Assembly (NCBI RefSeq): GCF_000375585.1
Contig: NZ_AQWP01000002.1
Location: 744,001 to 808,000, forward strand
Length of the DNA: 64,000 nucleotides
Source: Sinorhizobium meliloti 4H41
GTDB taxonomy: Bacteria > Pseudomonadota > Alphaproteobacteria > Rhizobiales > Rhizobiaceae
Reading direction: 5' to 3'
The position numbers and the translations under genes were made by a program. The notes beneath the pieces were generated by a model. The model saw only the letters and a list, made by a program, of their open reading frames with translations, was not told where the DNA came from and made no database searches. Positions within the stretch are counted from its first letter, which is position 1. Every line of letters starts with the position of its first letter. Positions 24,466-33,352 of the stretch are shown one piece after another.

Positions 24466-26319
24466 ATGAATTTGATCATTCAGCCCTATCGCTATGCCCT
24501 TTCCATTGCCGTCATTGCGGCGGGTTTCCTGCTGATGGAAACCGCGCCCTTGTTCTGGCCGCCCATCTACCACAACGCGCGAGCCGCGATCCTGGTCATG
24601 TCTTGCGGGTTTGCGCTGCTGACGTTGGCGGGAGACACCCAGGGCCGCATCCGCAGCGCGTCGGGCTTAGCTGTGGGGGCTGCCCTCCTTGCCGCGTCTG
24701 CTATCGCCCTTACCGACCCCACCATTGCGGCCGGCGTCCTGCTCGACAGCTTCAAGGCTTGGCGCAACGCCGGCTATTCCGGAATAGAGAGCATCCGGGG
24801 CATGGTATCGACATGGGATCGTTTCACAGAGGCACAGAAACTGGGTTTGCAAACTAGCCTCGCCATCGGCCTGCCTGTGCCGCTATTCCTCATTCTGCGG
24901 GCGATCTCGATTGCCGCCCCTGCATCATCAAGCCGCATTTCCAAACAGGGCCCATGGCGCGCCCGGTGGATGAACCGAGGCGAATTGCGCCAACTCCGCC
25001 ACAACGACACTGGCTTGCCGCTCGGTCTCGCCGGCGGCGCAATGCTGCGCTACCGCCCCAACCCGAAGACCGGATGGCGCGCCGGCCATCATGTCGCCAT
25101 TGCCGGCACGCGCGCGGGGAAAGGTGTGTCCGTTGTCATCCCCGCCATCATCGACCATGACGGACCAGTCGCCGTCCTGGACATCAAGGGTGAAAACTTC
25201 GCAGTGACCCGCCGTTATCGCCGATCGCTCGGGCGCCAGGTTGTGGTACTCAATCCCTTCGGCGTCATCGAGCCGTCGAAGGATCGATTCAACCCGCTCG
25301 ACTATATCCGGCAATCGCACCTGGTCCGCGACATTGAGGTCATTGCCGAGGGGCTTGTTCGACCGGAAGGCGGAAACGGCTCGCACTTTGCCGAAATGGC
25401 GAAATCCATGATTGCCGCCGTGATCGAGGTCGTCATGACCAGGCGCGCGGAAACCGATCGCAATCTGGTCACTGTCATGGACCTGCTGTTTTCCGCCGGC
25501 TTTGAAAAGACGCTGACCGAATGGGCCGGAGCGCCGGAGACATTCGGCACCCGCCCGGCCGCCGCCGCCGCGACCTTCCTTGCAGCCGGAGAAAACGAGC
25601 GCGGCGCGATCAAAACGACGATCAAGAAGGCTTTTGATTGGGCACGCTCCGACGAACTACGCGCCTTTCTCCGCGCCTCCACATGCTCACTCGAAAACCT
25701 GTTCGAGGGCCGCTCCGACCTCTTCGTGGTCGTGCCGCTCGACCAGGTGGACGCACAGGCCGTCTTTCTCCGACTGCTGACAAACATCATTCTCGGCATG
25801 GCCGTTCGCCTTGAGGGTGCCAAGAAGCCGAAAAAGAATGTGCTGCTGGTCTTGGACGAGTTTGTTCGCCTCGGCCGCATGGAAAAGCTGATCAACATCG
25901 CCAACGTCGCCGCCGGCTGCGGAATCGAGGCGCTGTTCATCACCCAGGATAAGGGCCAGATCGAAAGCGTCTACGGCAAAGGCGACACCTCCAGCATTCT
26001 CGGGTCCTGCGTTACCACCCGCATTTTCGGCCTCGGCCGCGCCGAGTTCGAAACCGCTAACTGGGCCGCGAACGCCCTTGGTGATCAGACGGTGCTGACC
26101 CGTACCAAGCAATCCGCCGCGAAATTCGGCGAGAGCCGCAAGACCTCAATTGCCGAGCAGCGCCAGAAACTCATGACCGCAGATCAGATACTGGAAATGA
26201 AGACCGGCAAAATGCTGTTGCTGGCGGGCTCGAAACCTCCTGCGTTGGTTGACGCGATCGTTTCGCACAGGCATCCGGCATATCGGGGGAAGCTGGATCG
26301 GAACCCGATGGTCCTGTGA
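24466..26319 (+). CDS. VirD4/TraG-type conjugative coupling protein
   Basis: 617 aa. N-terminal membrane segments (about residues 8-28, 34-52, 65-88, 121-140), then the ATPase: Walker A GTRAGKGVSVVIPAIID (about residue 215), Walker B NVLLVLDEFVRLG (about residue 462), and the TraG motif GIEALFITQDKGQIESVYG. Hexameric inner-membrane motor that docks the relaxosome at a type IV pore. GGAG lies about 15 nt before the ATG. It is unusual for a ColE1-like mobilization unit to carry its own coupling protein; this widens the set of helper pores the element could use. Confidence 0.92.
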   Translation: MNLIIQPYRYALSIAVIAAGFLLMETAPLFWPPIYHNARAAILVMSCGFALLTLAGDTQGRIRSASGLAVGAALLAASAIALTDPTIAAGVLLDSFKAWRNAGYSGIESIRGMVSTWDRFTEAQKLGLQTSLAIGLPVPLFLILRAISIAAPASSSRISKQGPWRARWMNRGELRQLRHNDTGLPLGLAGGAMLRYRPNPKTGWRAGHHVAIAGTRAGKGVSVVIPAIIDHDGPVAVLDIKGENFAVTRRYRRSLGRQVVVLNPFGVIEPSKDRFNPLDYIRQSHLVRDIEVIAEGLVRPEGGNGSHFAEMAKSMIAAVIEVVMTRRAETDRNLVTVMDLLFSAGFEKTLTEWAGAPETFGTRPAAAAATFLAAGENERGAIKTTIKKAFDWARSDELRAFLRASTCSLENLFEGRSDLFVVVPLDQVDAQAVFLRLLTNIILGMAVRLEGAKKPKKNVLLVLDEFVRLGRMEKLINIANVAAGCGIEALFITQDKGQIESVYGKGDTSSILGSCVTTRIFGLGRAEFETANWAANALGDQTVLTRTKQSAAKFGESRKTSIAEQRQKLMTADQILEMKTGKMLLLAGSKPPALVDAIVSHRHPAYRGKLDRNPMVL

Positions 26320-26347
26320 AAGGGGCCATCGATCGTCTCAGCTGCCG

Positions 26348-27058
26348 TCATACCAAAGAAGGCAGCACGAGATAGTGTCGGAGTGCGTGGAGGGTTGCAA
26401 CTAAATCATCCAAGCTCGCCAAGTCAGCATGGGTTTGACAAAACCTTACTAATCGGCTTTTTCCATCACGGGTCAATTCCCGATGCGTGCGGTCGGACAT
26501 GACATGTTCTCGGATCAACGCTGTAGGATTCTCATGTAGGAAAAGCTCCATTAGCGCCGAGCCAATCAGGTCTTCCAGCTCCCAATTGAGACCCTTGTAT
26601 GCCTCATTGCGCTCCTCGAAGCTCCGTTTCAGAGCTAATGGATCTAAGCTTCCTCCAATCGGCATTGTCGGCCGGAGTCGGAAGACATCTCGATACTCGA
26701 TGATACTGGCATCAACGCTTCGGGCACCATTTACCGCCTTCTGTCCAGCGACATCATTGTCAAACAACCCGATCACTCGATAGACCGGCCGACCGGCTGG
26801 TGAGAGGTAGGCGCGAGAAAGATTGCGCATGGTGACGAGCTCGCGGACCACGCCATGTGTCCCCCCTCGATCGCCCTCGCCAGCGGCGAGGACCGCAAGA
26901 TCACCAAGCAGATCCTTGCCAGTTGAACGATGAAACAGTCTGGCTGCTAAGCCGAACAATGCGACGTCGGACGTCCCTTCGACGAGAATCGTCCTCGGCT
27001 TCAAACCCCAGCCCTGAGAAAGCGCATAGCGCGCTACAAAATCTGGCTCCGCTGTCAT
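26348..27058 (-). CDS. Stand-alone TOPRIM-domain protein, partner of the upstream STAND-like NTPase
   Basis: 236 aa. TOPRIM motifs: ILVEGTSDVALF (Glu27) and VIGLFDNDVAGQKAV (Asp100-x-Asp102), the acidic metal-binding set of OLD-family, AriB-type and DnaG/topoisomerase nucleases. No ATPase domain is fused, unlike OLD or GajA. The C-terminal half (FRLRPTMPIGGSLDPLALKR; ELEDLIGSALMELFLHENPT) is helical and unrecognised. Its ATG comes 2 nt after the stop of the large NTPase gene (TAATAATG), so the two are translationally coupled. Most likely the nuclease effector of a two-gene defence system. Specificity unknown. Confidence 0.75.
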   Translation of the reverse strand: MTAEPDFVARYALSQGWGLKPRTILVEGTSDVALFGLAARLFHRSTGKDLLGDLAVLAAGEGDRGGTHGVVRELVTMRNLSRAYLSPAGRPVYRVIGLFDNDVAGQKAVNGARSVDASIIEYRDVFRLRPTMPIGGSLDPLALKRSFEERNEAYKGLNWELEDLIGSALMELFLHENPTALIREHVMSDRTHRELTRDGKSRLVRFCQTHADLASLDDLVATLHALRHYLVLPSLV

Positions 27059-27060
27059 TA

Positions 27061-30000
27061 TTAGTGCGGCCGTGCGGTTACAGGACGCAGAAAGGCGCCG
27101 TTGTGTCCAAATGAAACGTGTGCAGCGAACACCATTCCAGGAGTGTGCTCACGCACCCCAAACTCCTGCGGACGATAGGGTACGTCGAAGCGCGCAAACT
27201 CTCGAACGCGAGCCATGGCACGATGACCGTGATCGTAAGCCGCAACAGCGTTTACAACACGGGGCCGATGGTCGCCAGGCTGCAACAGCCAGCGCAGCCG
27301 CTCTGGAACTTGACCGAAGATGTCGGTTTCGCGCCAAAGCTTTCTGAGGGCGCGAAACTGGCGATCGGCCTCATCAGTCCGCATGAGCTGAAACAGAAGC
27401 AACGCATATTCCAGCCTCAACTGCGGAGACAGCCGGTAGTCGCTGGCAATCAGCTGATCCAACACCACTGCCTGGCGCACGAAATCAAATGGTGCAATCG
27501 CCACAAGGACAAGGTACTTGAACCTTAGAACCTGTGGGTTCCCAGCGCCCGCAGGATGGTTCAACTCCGCTAAGACTGCGTCGAGTACGTCGAGAGGAAC
27601 CTCCTCAAGCGATGATGGTGCCCGCCCTCCGAGCGGCGCTGCAAGCGCGATCCATGCACGAACAAGAACGTCCGCAGGCCCATCGGGTTCGCCCTGTCGC
27701 TTGGTAACGGCACTGCCAGCGAGAAGGATGCCTACGACACGGTCCGCCAAAACTGTCAGTGCGTGACGCCGGAGTTCATTCTGGTCGTTCCGGATGGCCG
27801 CGTACACGATCTCCAGTGCCTCAATGCAGTAGGCGGCAGCACCATCGCCCGCCTCCTCCGCCGACGCGATAAGGCTCTTGACGTGCGTCTCGATAACATA
27901 CGGGCTTGAAGGGCTCTCCTCGTACGCATGTCGAGTTGCTTCCGCCGCCAACCGCCTCAGATTCGCCAGCTCCTCTGGAGACGCGCCCTGCTTTGCTCGC
28001 ACGCGAGCCAGGTCGAAATAGGCATTGGCGAGCGAATTGTAGAGATTAACGTCGGGCTCCTCGTCCTGAGAGCGGTCGATCGACTGTAGCGCGTAAACAA
28101 TGTCATCCACCGCGCGTTCGAGCAACGAAACGCGATCCGCGTCGGAAATACCGTACGCGGCCTCATCGAGCCACGCTATACGGCGCCTGGAGATCGCTGT
28201 ATGATGGCGGAAAACGCGGCTGCCGTTGCGAAGAGCCTGCGGCATGTGGTCGAGCGCGGCGAGCACCTCGCGCCATATATGTACCCAACTTCCGCGTCCA
28301 TGGTCTGGATCGACCTTGAAAACTGTGGTCGCAAACTCCTCACCGTACCTAATCCCGTCGATCTCGCCGAGTGACGGCTTGCTGGAAATCTCTCGCAAGA
28401 TGAGGAACCGTAAATGCTCTGCATCAGTTGCTTCGCCGAGCCCCAGCGCGGTACGCGCGCTTTGATCGTAAAAAACGGCATTGATGAGCAGCCTACCGAG
28501 TATATCGTGGGCCAGTGCCCAGTACTTATCGCTACCGTCAGAAAGGCGAACGAGTCCAAGAGGTGAAAGGCTTGACCGGTGGTCGTCAAGGAGAAGTGTA
28601 AGTGGCCAACCGTCTGCGCTTTGCTCAAGTAGTGTCTCGGGCATCGGCAGCCGCTCCGAGCTTAACGCAGCTATTTGGAGGACAGCCTTCTTCAGATCGT
28701 GCGTATCGACCCGTTCTTTGAAGGCCCGATAAACCCACTCCTGAATGGATTCCGTGAGATCGTATTGCGTCTGAAGCCAGAAGCTCAGCGTGATCCAGAA
28801 CGCTGCCAGTCCATCGAGCAGACGCACGGAATGCGCTTCCTGGAAGTTGCGCCATTGCCAATCAGGTCGCTCCTTGCCGTAGTGGCGAAGGAAACGGTTC
28901 AGATGCCGCCCAAGTTCGATGGCTTCATCTTGGTCGAGCATGTGGTGGAGCTCGGAGAGTAACTTAAACCGAGAGGTGTCATAATAGCCTGCCTCTCGGA
29001 TTGGTCCAGAAACGACTAGGATGCAAACCGGTCGTCCGGCTCTTTCAATCTGCTGAAGAAATCGACGGAGTTCGGCGTCTCTGGACTCCCAGTGGATGCG
29101 ATCGAAGACGATCAGCCAGGGCGTCTCGTACATGCGCCTCTCGCCATCGTCATCTTGCGCCTCAACGGACTTATTTTTGTTGCGTCCATCTTCTGCGCGC
29201 TGCTTTGCCCGGGTGAGAAAGTTGATTACCGAAAGCGAGTCTGGCGCGAACGGCAGCTCCTTTGCAACTAGGGTAGGATACCCGGAGCGGGCTGCACTGA
29301 ACGCGAGGTGACGGGCAAGCGTAGTCCCGCCGGCGCCCGGTTCTGACAATATATATGTGACGCAATTCTCTGAGGGGCCTACCGCGTCCAAACGACGGAG
29401 CTGATCTCTGAGCCCTTGCCACGCCTCGTCGCTTCGTATCCAAGGTAGGCCAGCCGAGAAAGCACGCCAGTCCCGAGCTTCCCCCCGAAAGAAGGCGTTG
29501 AATGCATCTTCAGAGAGGTCAGTTGGATCGGTGACGCCAAGATCGCGACCGAGAATTACATCATAGTTGCCCAACAGCGGACGTTCGGGATCATCAACAC
29601 CAGCGAGGTCCAACTCACCGATCGCATCGGTTTCGTCGCGTAGACGGATCGTAAGCCGCTCGTCACGATAGGCTGCGTTGAAGGCGTCGACGAGCGACGT
29701 AGCAAACGCAATGATGGGCATCAAAACGACCGAAGGCGTTGGTCCTGGGCCGCTTCTCTCTAGCCAAGCACCCAACTGTTCCGGAGCCCCGGACCCCGAG
29801 TCGACGAGAGTGAGACGCGTTCTGAAACCGGTTGCCCACAACTCCCCTACGCCGGGCGGCGGTTCTCCACCTCCACTGGAGATCACGATCAATTGTCTGA
29901 TGCTGGAACGGCGTAACTCTTCTAGCATCGTCATGCGCCGAAGCTGCTGCTCAAACGGCGATCCCCGGCTGTCTCTTCCACTGAGAAGGAAGATTGGTAG

Positions 30001-30309
30001 CGATCGCGGAGGCAGATCGATGCGCGAAGGGTCGCTGTCCACGACGTGCAGGAACCCACGCCGGCCGACGTACGGATCGTCTTCCATGTTCTCGAGTTCG
30101 GCCACCAAAATCGGGTCCGACTCCTCAAGGTAGACATGCTTCCAAGGAAGCCTGAGCATGCGCGCTATTTCACGTCGCTCCGCGTCGCCGGTCGCAACGC
30201 CGCGAATCCAAACCGAGACTTCGCGGTCCGCCAACCCTGCGATCAGCCCGTCAGGCACATAATCAACTGTAGGAATTATTGGCACAGGGAGGCTCCAAAT
30301 GTCTTGCAT
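27061..30309 (-). CDS. Large STAND-like NTPase with SAMD9-like GGTT P-loop and helical/TPR-like tail
   Basis: 1082 aa from ATG 30309; an in-frame start at 30411 would add 34 unconvincing residues. Residues ~1-200: Rossmann-like, possibly SIR2-like (LPIFLLSGRDS, IRQLIVISSGG). Residues ~270-310: FFRGEARDWRAF then PWIRSDEAWQGLRDQL. Residues ~320-333: P-loop LSEPGAGGTTLARHL, with Gly in place of the Walker A Lys. Residues ~397-408: PWLIVFDRIHWE, Walker B-like. Residues ~760-1000: repeated helices (NLYNSLANAYFDLARVRAKQ, YCIEALEIVYAAIRNDQ) resembling TPRs. The segment order and GGTT loop resemble, from memory, the SIR2-like/NTPase core of SAMD9 proteins. Expected role: sensor-switch ATPase controlling the TOPRIM partner. 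Confidence 0.65.
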   Translation of the reverse strand: MQDIWSLPVPIIPTVDYVPDGLIAGLADREVSVWIRGVATGDAERREIARMLRLPWKHVYLEESDPILVAELENMEDDPYVGRRGFLHVVDSDPSRIDLPPRSLPIFLLSGRDSRGSPFEQQLRRMTMLEELRRSSIRQLIVISSGGGEPPPGVGELWATGFRTRLTLVDSGSGAPEQLGAWLERSGPGPTPSVVLMPIIAFATSLVDAFNAAYRDERLTIRLRDETDAIGELDLAGVDDPERPLLGNYDVILGRDLGVTDPTDLSEDAFNAFFRGEARDWRAFSAGLPWIRSDEAWQGLRDQLRRLDAVGPSENCVTYILSEPGAGGTTLARHLAFSAARSGYPTLVAKELPFAPDSLSVINFLTRAKQRAEDGRNKNKSVEAQDDDGERRMYETPWLIVFDRIHWESRDAELRRFLQQIERAGRPVCILVVSGPIREAGYYDTSRFKLLSELHHMLDQDEAIELGRHLNRFLRHYGKERPDWQWRNFQEAHSVRLLDGLAAFWITLSFWLQTQYDLTESIQEWVYRAFKERVDTHDLKKAVLQIAALSSERLPMPETLLEQSADGWPLTLLLDDHRSSLSPLGLVRLSDGSDKYWALAHDILGRLLINAVFYDQSARTALGLGEATDAEHLRFLILREISSKPSLGEIDGIRYGEEFATTVFKVDPDHGRGSWVHIWREVLAALDHMPQALRNGSRVFRHHTAISRRRIAWLDEAAYGISDADRVSLLERAVDDIVYALQSIDRSQDEEPDVNLYNSLANAYFDLARVRAKQGASPEELANLRRLAAEATRHAYEESPSSPYVIETHVKSLIASAEEAGDGAAAYCIEALEIVYAAIRNDQNELRRHALTVLADRVVGILLAGSAVTKRQGEPDGPADVLVRAWIALAAPLGGRAPSSLEEVPLDVLDAVLAELNHPAGAGNPQVLRFKYLVLVAIAPFDFVRQAVVLDQLIASDYRLSPQLRLEYALLLFQLMRTDEADRQFRALRKLWRETDIFGQVPERLRWLLQPGDHRPRVVNAVAAYDHGHRAMARVREFARFDVPYRPQEFGVREHTPGMVFAAHVSFGHNGAFLRPVTARPH

Positions 30310-30664
30310 CGTTCCGATGCAACTATGCGCGAATACATACACTTGTGTAGAGTTATATTGGGCGTCACACTTCGGCAAGCTTACCGAAGCGCTTGGTCTG
30401 GATTCGCGCATGCAGCGACGATGCTGATCAGCGCAACTATACCATCTATTCGTATTTGGCCTCGCTGTTGAATAAATTCACGGCCGCGCGGGTTGACGCC
30501 GTCAGTTCCAATCGGGCCGCACCAGCATATATTGGCTGTAAAGGCGGTATTGTCGCTCAGTGTGGAAGCTGAGTTATTTTAAGAAAGCCGCGTCAGAATT
30601 ACTGCAATCTCGTTCAGCTAGCCGTTAGCTGCGAATCCCAAGGTATCGGTTAGCCCCTCATCAA
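30310..30664. other. Intergenic between STAND gene and HipBA operators
   Basis: Divergent promoter space for the STAND/TOPRIM pair (minus) and hipBA (plus). GC is lower than the chromosome. No gene is seen; I cannot pick one promoter with confidence. Confidence 0.4.
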
Positions 30665-30781
30665 TTTACCGATCGGGAAATTTAATTGCACGAGCATCAT
30701 TCGGCAGCATCAATTTTCCCGATCGGGAAAATTCCTATCGACAAGACATCAACCACACTGCTATTTTCCCGATCGGGAAAA
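30665..30781. promoter_or_regulatory. Three palindromic operators of the hipBA module at exact 50-bp spacing
   Basis: TTTACCGATCGGGAAA at 30665-30680 (one mismatch), TTTTCCCGATCGGGAAAA at 30714-30731 (the palindrome extends two further bases each side) and the same 18-mer at 30764-30781. The centres are at 30672.5, 30722.5 and 30772.5. The last ends 5 nt before the hipB ATG, covering its ribosome site. HipB-type antitoxins bind repeated palindromes in their own promoter, so these are the likely autoregulatory sites. Confidence 0.85.
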
Positions 30782-30786
30782 GAGCA

Positions 30787-31017
30787 ATGGCGAAACGCAT
30801 CAAAACTCCAGCCGATATCGGCACCCTGGTCCGCATCGCACGCAAGGAGCAAAACTTGCGGCAGGACGAACTTGCTGGCGTTTCTGGAGTCGGCCTCCGC
30901 TTCATTGTCGATCTCGAAGCCGGCAAGCCGACAGCTCAGATAGGAAAAGTGTTGCAGGTTCTGCAAACGCTCGGCTGTTCCGTTGATATTCTGGCACCTG
31001 GTGAACGTAGAAAATGA
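30787..31017 (+). CDS. hipB: HipB-type antitoxin (Xre helix-turn-helix)
   Basis: 76 aa. HTH of the Xre/Cro type: TPADIGTLVRIARKEQNLRQ, DELAGVSGVGLRFIVDLEAG, KPTAQIGKVLQVLQTLGCSV. HipB dimers neutralise HipA and repress the operon. The stop overlaps the hipA start by 4 nt (ATGA). Operators immediately upstream. Confidence 0.9.
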   Translation: MAKRIKTPADIGTLVRIARKEQNLRQDELAGVSGVGLRFIVDLEAGKPTAQIGKVLQVLQTLGCSVDILAPGERRK

Positions 31018-32276
31018 CGGTAAGGGTTCTCAACGTCTGGTGGGATGGTCGTATTGTCGGGCAATTCACCCAGGATAGGCACGGTGATATTGGCTTTGCC
31101 TACTCCGAAGCTTGGCTTCGTGACGAAAACACTCTTCCGCTGTCTGCCTCGCTCCCGAAGCGCCAAGAGCGTTTTTCCCGTCGTGAATGCCGACCATTTT
31201 TCGGAGGCCTGTTGCCCGAGGAAAGCCAGCGTCTTGTTGCGGCGCAGGCATTGGGCGTTTCACCTGCGAACGACTTCGCGCTTCTTGATCGCTTAGGCGG
31301 TGACGTTGCCGGCGCACTTCAGCTTTTGCCGGAAGATCAGAAACCCACAGAAGCGGGACCGATTGCGGATCAGCAACCAGCACCTCTGGATGAGGCCGGA
31401 ATCGTTCGGATACTGGACGCACTTCCGACCCGGCCGCTATTGGCCGGCCAAGAGGGCTTGAGGCTATCGCTGGCTGGCGCGCAATCCAAGGTGCCGCTAG
31501 TTCTAATCGACGGTCAGATCGCACTTCCGGTTCTCGGCCAGGCGACTACCCACATACTTAAGCCGCCGATCGCACGCTTCCCAGGGACAACCGAAAACGA
31601 AGCCTTCGTCATGAGACTCGCTGCAGCGGTTGGCCTCGACGTTGCCCCCGTCGAACCGTGCTCCGCGAATGGTCGCCCTTTTCTTTTGATCGAGCGATAC
31701 GATCGCTACCGCGATGCCGACGGTGTGGTTCGCCGCATACATCAGGAAGACTTTTGCCAAGCACTTGGTGTGCCGCCTGAAACGAAGTATGCAAGCGAGG
31801 GCGGACCGACATTCAAGGACTGCTTCGAGCTACTGCGGCGGGTGTCTGAACGGCCGGGCACGGACATCGCGAAGTTACTGGACGCAGCAATCTTCAATCT
31901 CATAGTTGGAAATGCTGACGCCCACGGCAAGAATTTTTCGATTCTATATGACGACCAAGGGCCGCGAATGGCTCCTTTGTACGACCTGCTTTCAACCGTG
32001 GCCTATCCAGACCTCTCACCGAAAATGGCTATGCGGATCGGCAGACGTGCGACCCTTGCCGAAATGGACGCCGACGGTTGGAAGGCTTTTTCGAAGGATA
32101 CCGGTGTTGGCTTACCGTTGGTGCGCCGCCGAGTTGCTGAGCTGACGGATGCCACCTGTGGAACGATACCCCAAGTGCGCGAATCGCTATCTCCAAGCGC
32201 CGTTGACCCGGTTACGATCAATCAGGTCTCGACCTTGATCGCGAGCCGCGCGCAGTTGGTAGGATTGTCACTTTAG
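31014..32276 (+). CDS. hipA: HipA-type Ser/Thr kinase toxin
   Basis: 420 aa, usual length for the family (about 410-440). N-terminal HipA_N domain (VRVLNVWWDGRIVGQFTQ, LPLSASLPKRQERFS, FGGLLPE). C-terminal kinase fold: LRLSLAGAQSKVPLVL (nucleotide loop), AFVMRLAAAVGLDVAPVE, FLLIERYDR, then the catalytic NLIVGNADAHGKNFS and APLYDLLSTVAYP (metal-binding Asp). HipA homologues phosphorylate aminoacyl-tRNA synthetases such as GltX and induce dormancy. All motif residues are present, so it should be active. Overlaps hipB. Confidence 0.93.
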   Translation: MTVRVLNVWWDGRIVGQFTQDRHGDIGFAYSEAWLRDENTLPLSASLPKRQERFSRRECRPFFGGLLPEESQRLVAAQALGVSPANDFALLDRLGGDVAGALQLLPEDQKPTEAGPIADQQPAPLDEAGIVRILDALPTRPLLAGQEGLRLSLAGAQSKVPLVLIDGQIALPVLGQATTHILKPPIARFPGTTENEAFVMRLAAAVGLDVAPVEPCSANGRPFLLIERYDRYRDADGVVRRIHQEDFCQALGVPPETKYASEGGPTFKDCFELLRRVSERPGTDIAKLLDAAIFNLIVGNADAHGKNFSILYDDQGPRMAPLYDLLSTVAYPDLSPKMAMRIGRRATLAEMDADGWKAFSKDTGVGLPLVRRRVAELTDATCGTIPQVRESLSPSAVDPVTINQVSTLIASRAQLVGLSL

Positions 32277-32308
32277 CGAAAATAAAAGCGATCCGCCAAG
32301 CTGGTGTT

Positions 32309-33352
32309 TCACCCGCCCACCCCAAATTCCGTGATCAGAAAATCGACCGTCGCCTGATCGCGCAGCTTGCAGACGATGTTCTGGTTCGCGAAGGCGCCCT
32401 TGAACCACTTGGCTTGGGACGGCTCGACCGTCTTGCGCCATTCGACGCCGACGACACATTCCGCTCGGTCAGCAGGCTCGCCAAGGCGCTTCATCCGGGG
32501 TTCGGCAAGGGGTTGCTCGAAGAGCGGGCCATCCGGTGTCACGAAATCTGAGGCAAGCTGCGCTTCGCTCGCCACCACGCCGTAACCGATATATCCCTTG
32601 CCTTTGTCGAAAACGAATATCTCGTCGCCGACGGCAAGCTGCTCCAGGCGCTTGGTGTAGAATTCGCCGCCACCGGCGCTGACAAAGCCGTAGCGTTTCA
32701 TATCCGTCCAAGAGCAGTGTTCGCCAAGACCGGCATTGACGAAATAATAGCCGGACCACGGCGGGCGGACCTTGCGCTCGGAGCGCTCTTCCACCTCTTC
32801 CTGATCCAGGAGGAAATCGGTTGTCAACCATTCCTGGCCATTGGCCTCGAAGACGTTGAAAAACACCGTGTTGATGGCGACGCCATGCTCTTCTGACAAG
32901 TACTCGACAATCCGCCGGGACGCCGGATCAAGTTCGCTGGCAACGATCAGCATGGAGTGGCTGCCATTCAACTGTTCCGGAATGGCTTCGCCAAATTTTT
33001 CGCGAAAGGCAGTCACCAGGCGTGTTTGGAGGTACTTTTCCGCCCGCTCATAAATCTGCGGTGTCGTCAGCGTGCGCACCCAGGAAGCGTAATCTAGCAC
33101 CTGCGCCACGATCTCGCGCGGCGTGCGGTCCTTCTTTAATTCGATGATGATCAGCGCCCCCGAGGTGTCCAGCGCCAGAAGGTCGATGAACTTGCCGTGG
33201 TCAGTCGGCACCTGACGGCCGATCACCAGGGCATCTAGCCCGAGCAGCGAGGGATCAGCCGCCACCCAATCCTCAATCAGGCTTTCCTTCATCAAGGCGC
33301 GGCGCGTGGCTGGCCTGAGTTTGCCGTCAACGATCGAGTACAGCGAAGTCAT
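32309..33352 (-). CDS. PD-(D/E)XK nuclease (DUF91/NucS-like) with PUA/EVE-like C-terminal domain
   Basis: 347 aa. Residues ~45-95 hold a nuclease core: GKFIDLLALDTSG, ALIIIELKKDRTPREIVAQV (D-x..-E-x-K), LDYASWV, as in DUF91/NucS-type proteins. After a linker, residues ~195-347 look like a PUA/EVE-type fold (WSGYYFVNAGLGEHCSWTDM, LEQLAVGDEIFVFD, GKGYIGYGVV). These folds read modified bases in several restriction proteins. Starts 4 nt inside the preceding HEPN gene (ATGA), making it the last gene of the type I restriction operon. Likely attacks modified phage DNA that the type I enzyme misses. The role is inferred. Confidence 0.7.
   Translation of the reverse strand: MTSLYSIVDGKLRPATRRALMKESLIEDWVAADPSLLGLDALVIGRQVPTDHGKFIDLLALDTSGALIIIELKKDRTPREIVAQVLDYASWVRTLTTPQIYERAEKYLQTRLVTAFREKFGEAIPEQLNGSHSMLIVASELDPASRRIVEYLSEEHGVAINTVFFNVFEANGQEWLTTDFLLDQEEVEERSERKVRPPWSGYYFVNAGLGEHCSWTDMKRYGFVSAGGGEFYTKRLEQLAVGDEIFVFDKGKGYIGYGVVASEAQLASDFVTPDGPLFEQPLAEPRMKRLGEPADRAECVVGVEWRKTVEPSQAKWFKGAFANQNIVCKLRDQATVDFLITEFGVGG

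Noticed and set aside
26348..30309. Considered calling the pair PARIS, Gabija or OLD
   Set aside because: Those have ABC-type ATPases, either fused to or paired with TOPRIM; the partner here is a much larger STAND-like protein with a GGTT loop.
30665..30781. Three regularly spaced repeats looked like a minimal CRISPR array
   Set aside because: The units are short symmetric palindromes with no cas genes nearby, the first copy has a mismatch, and the array abuts hipB; operators explain it better.
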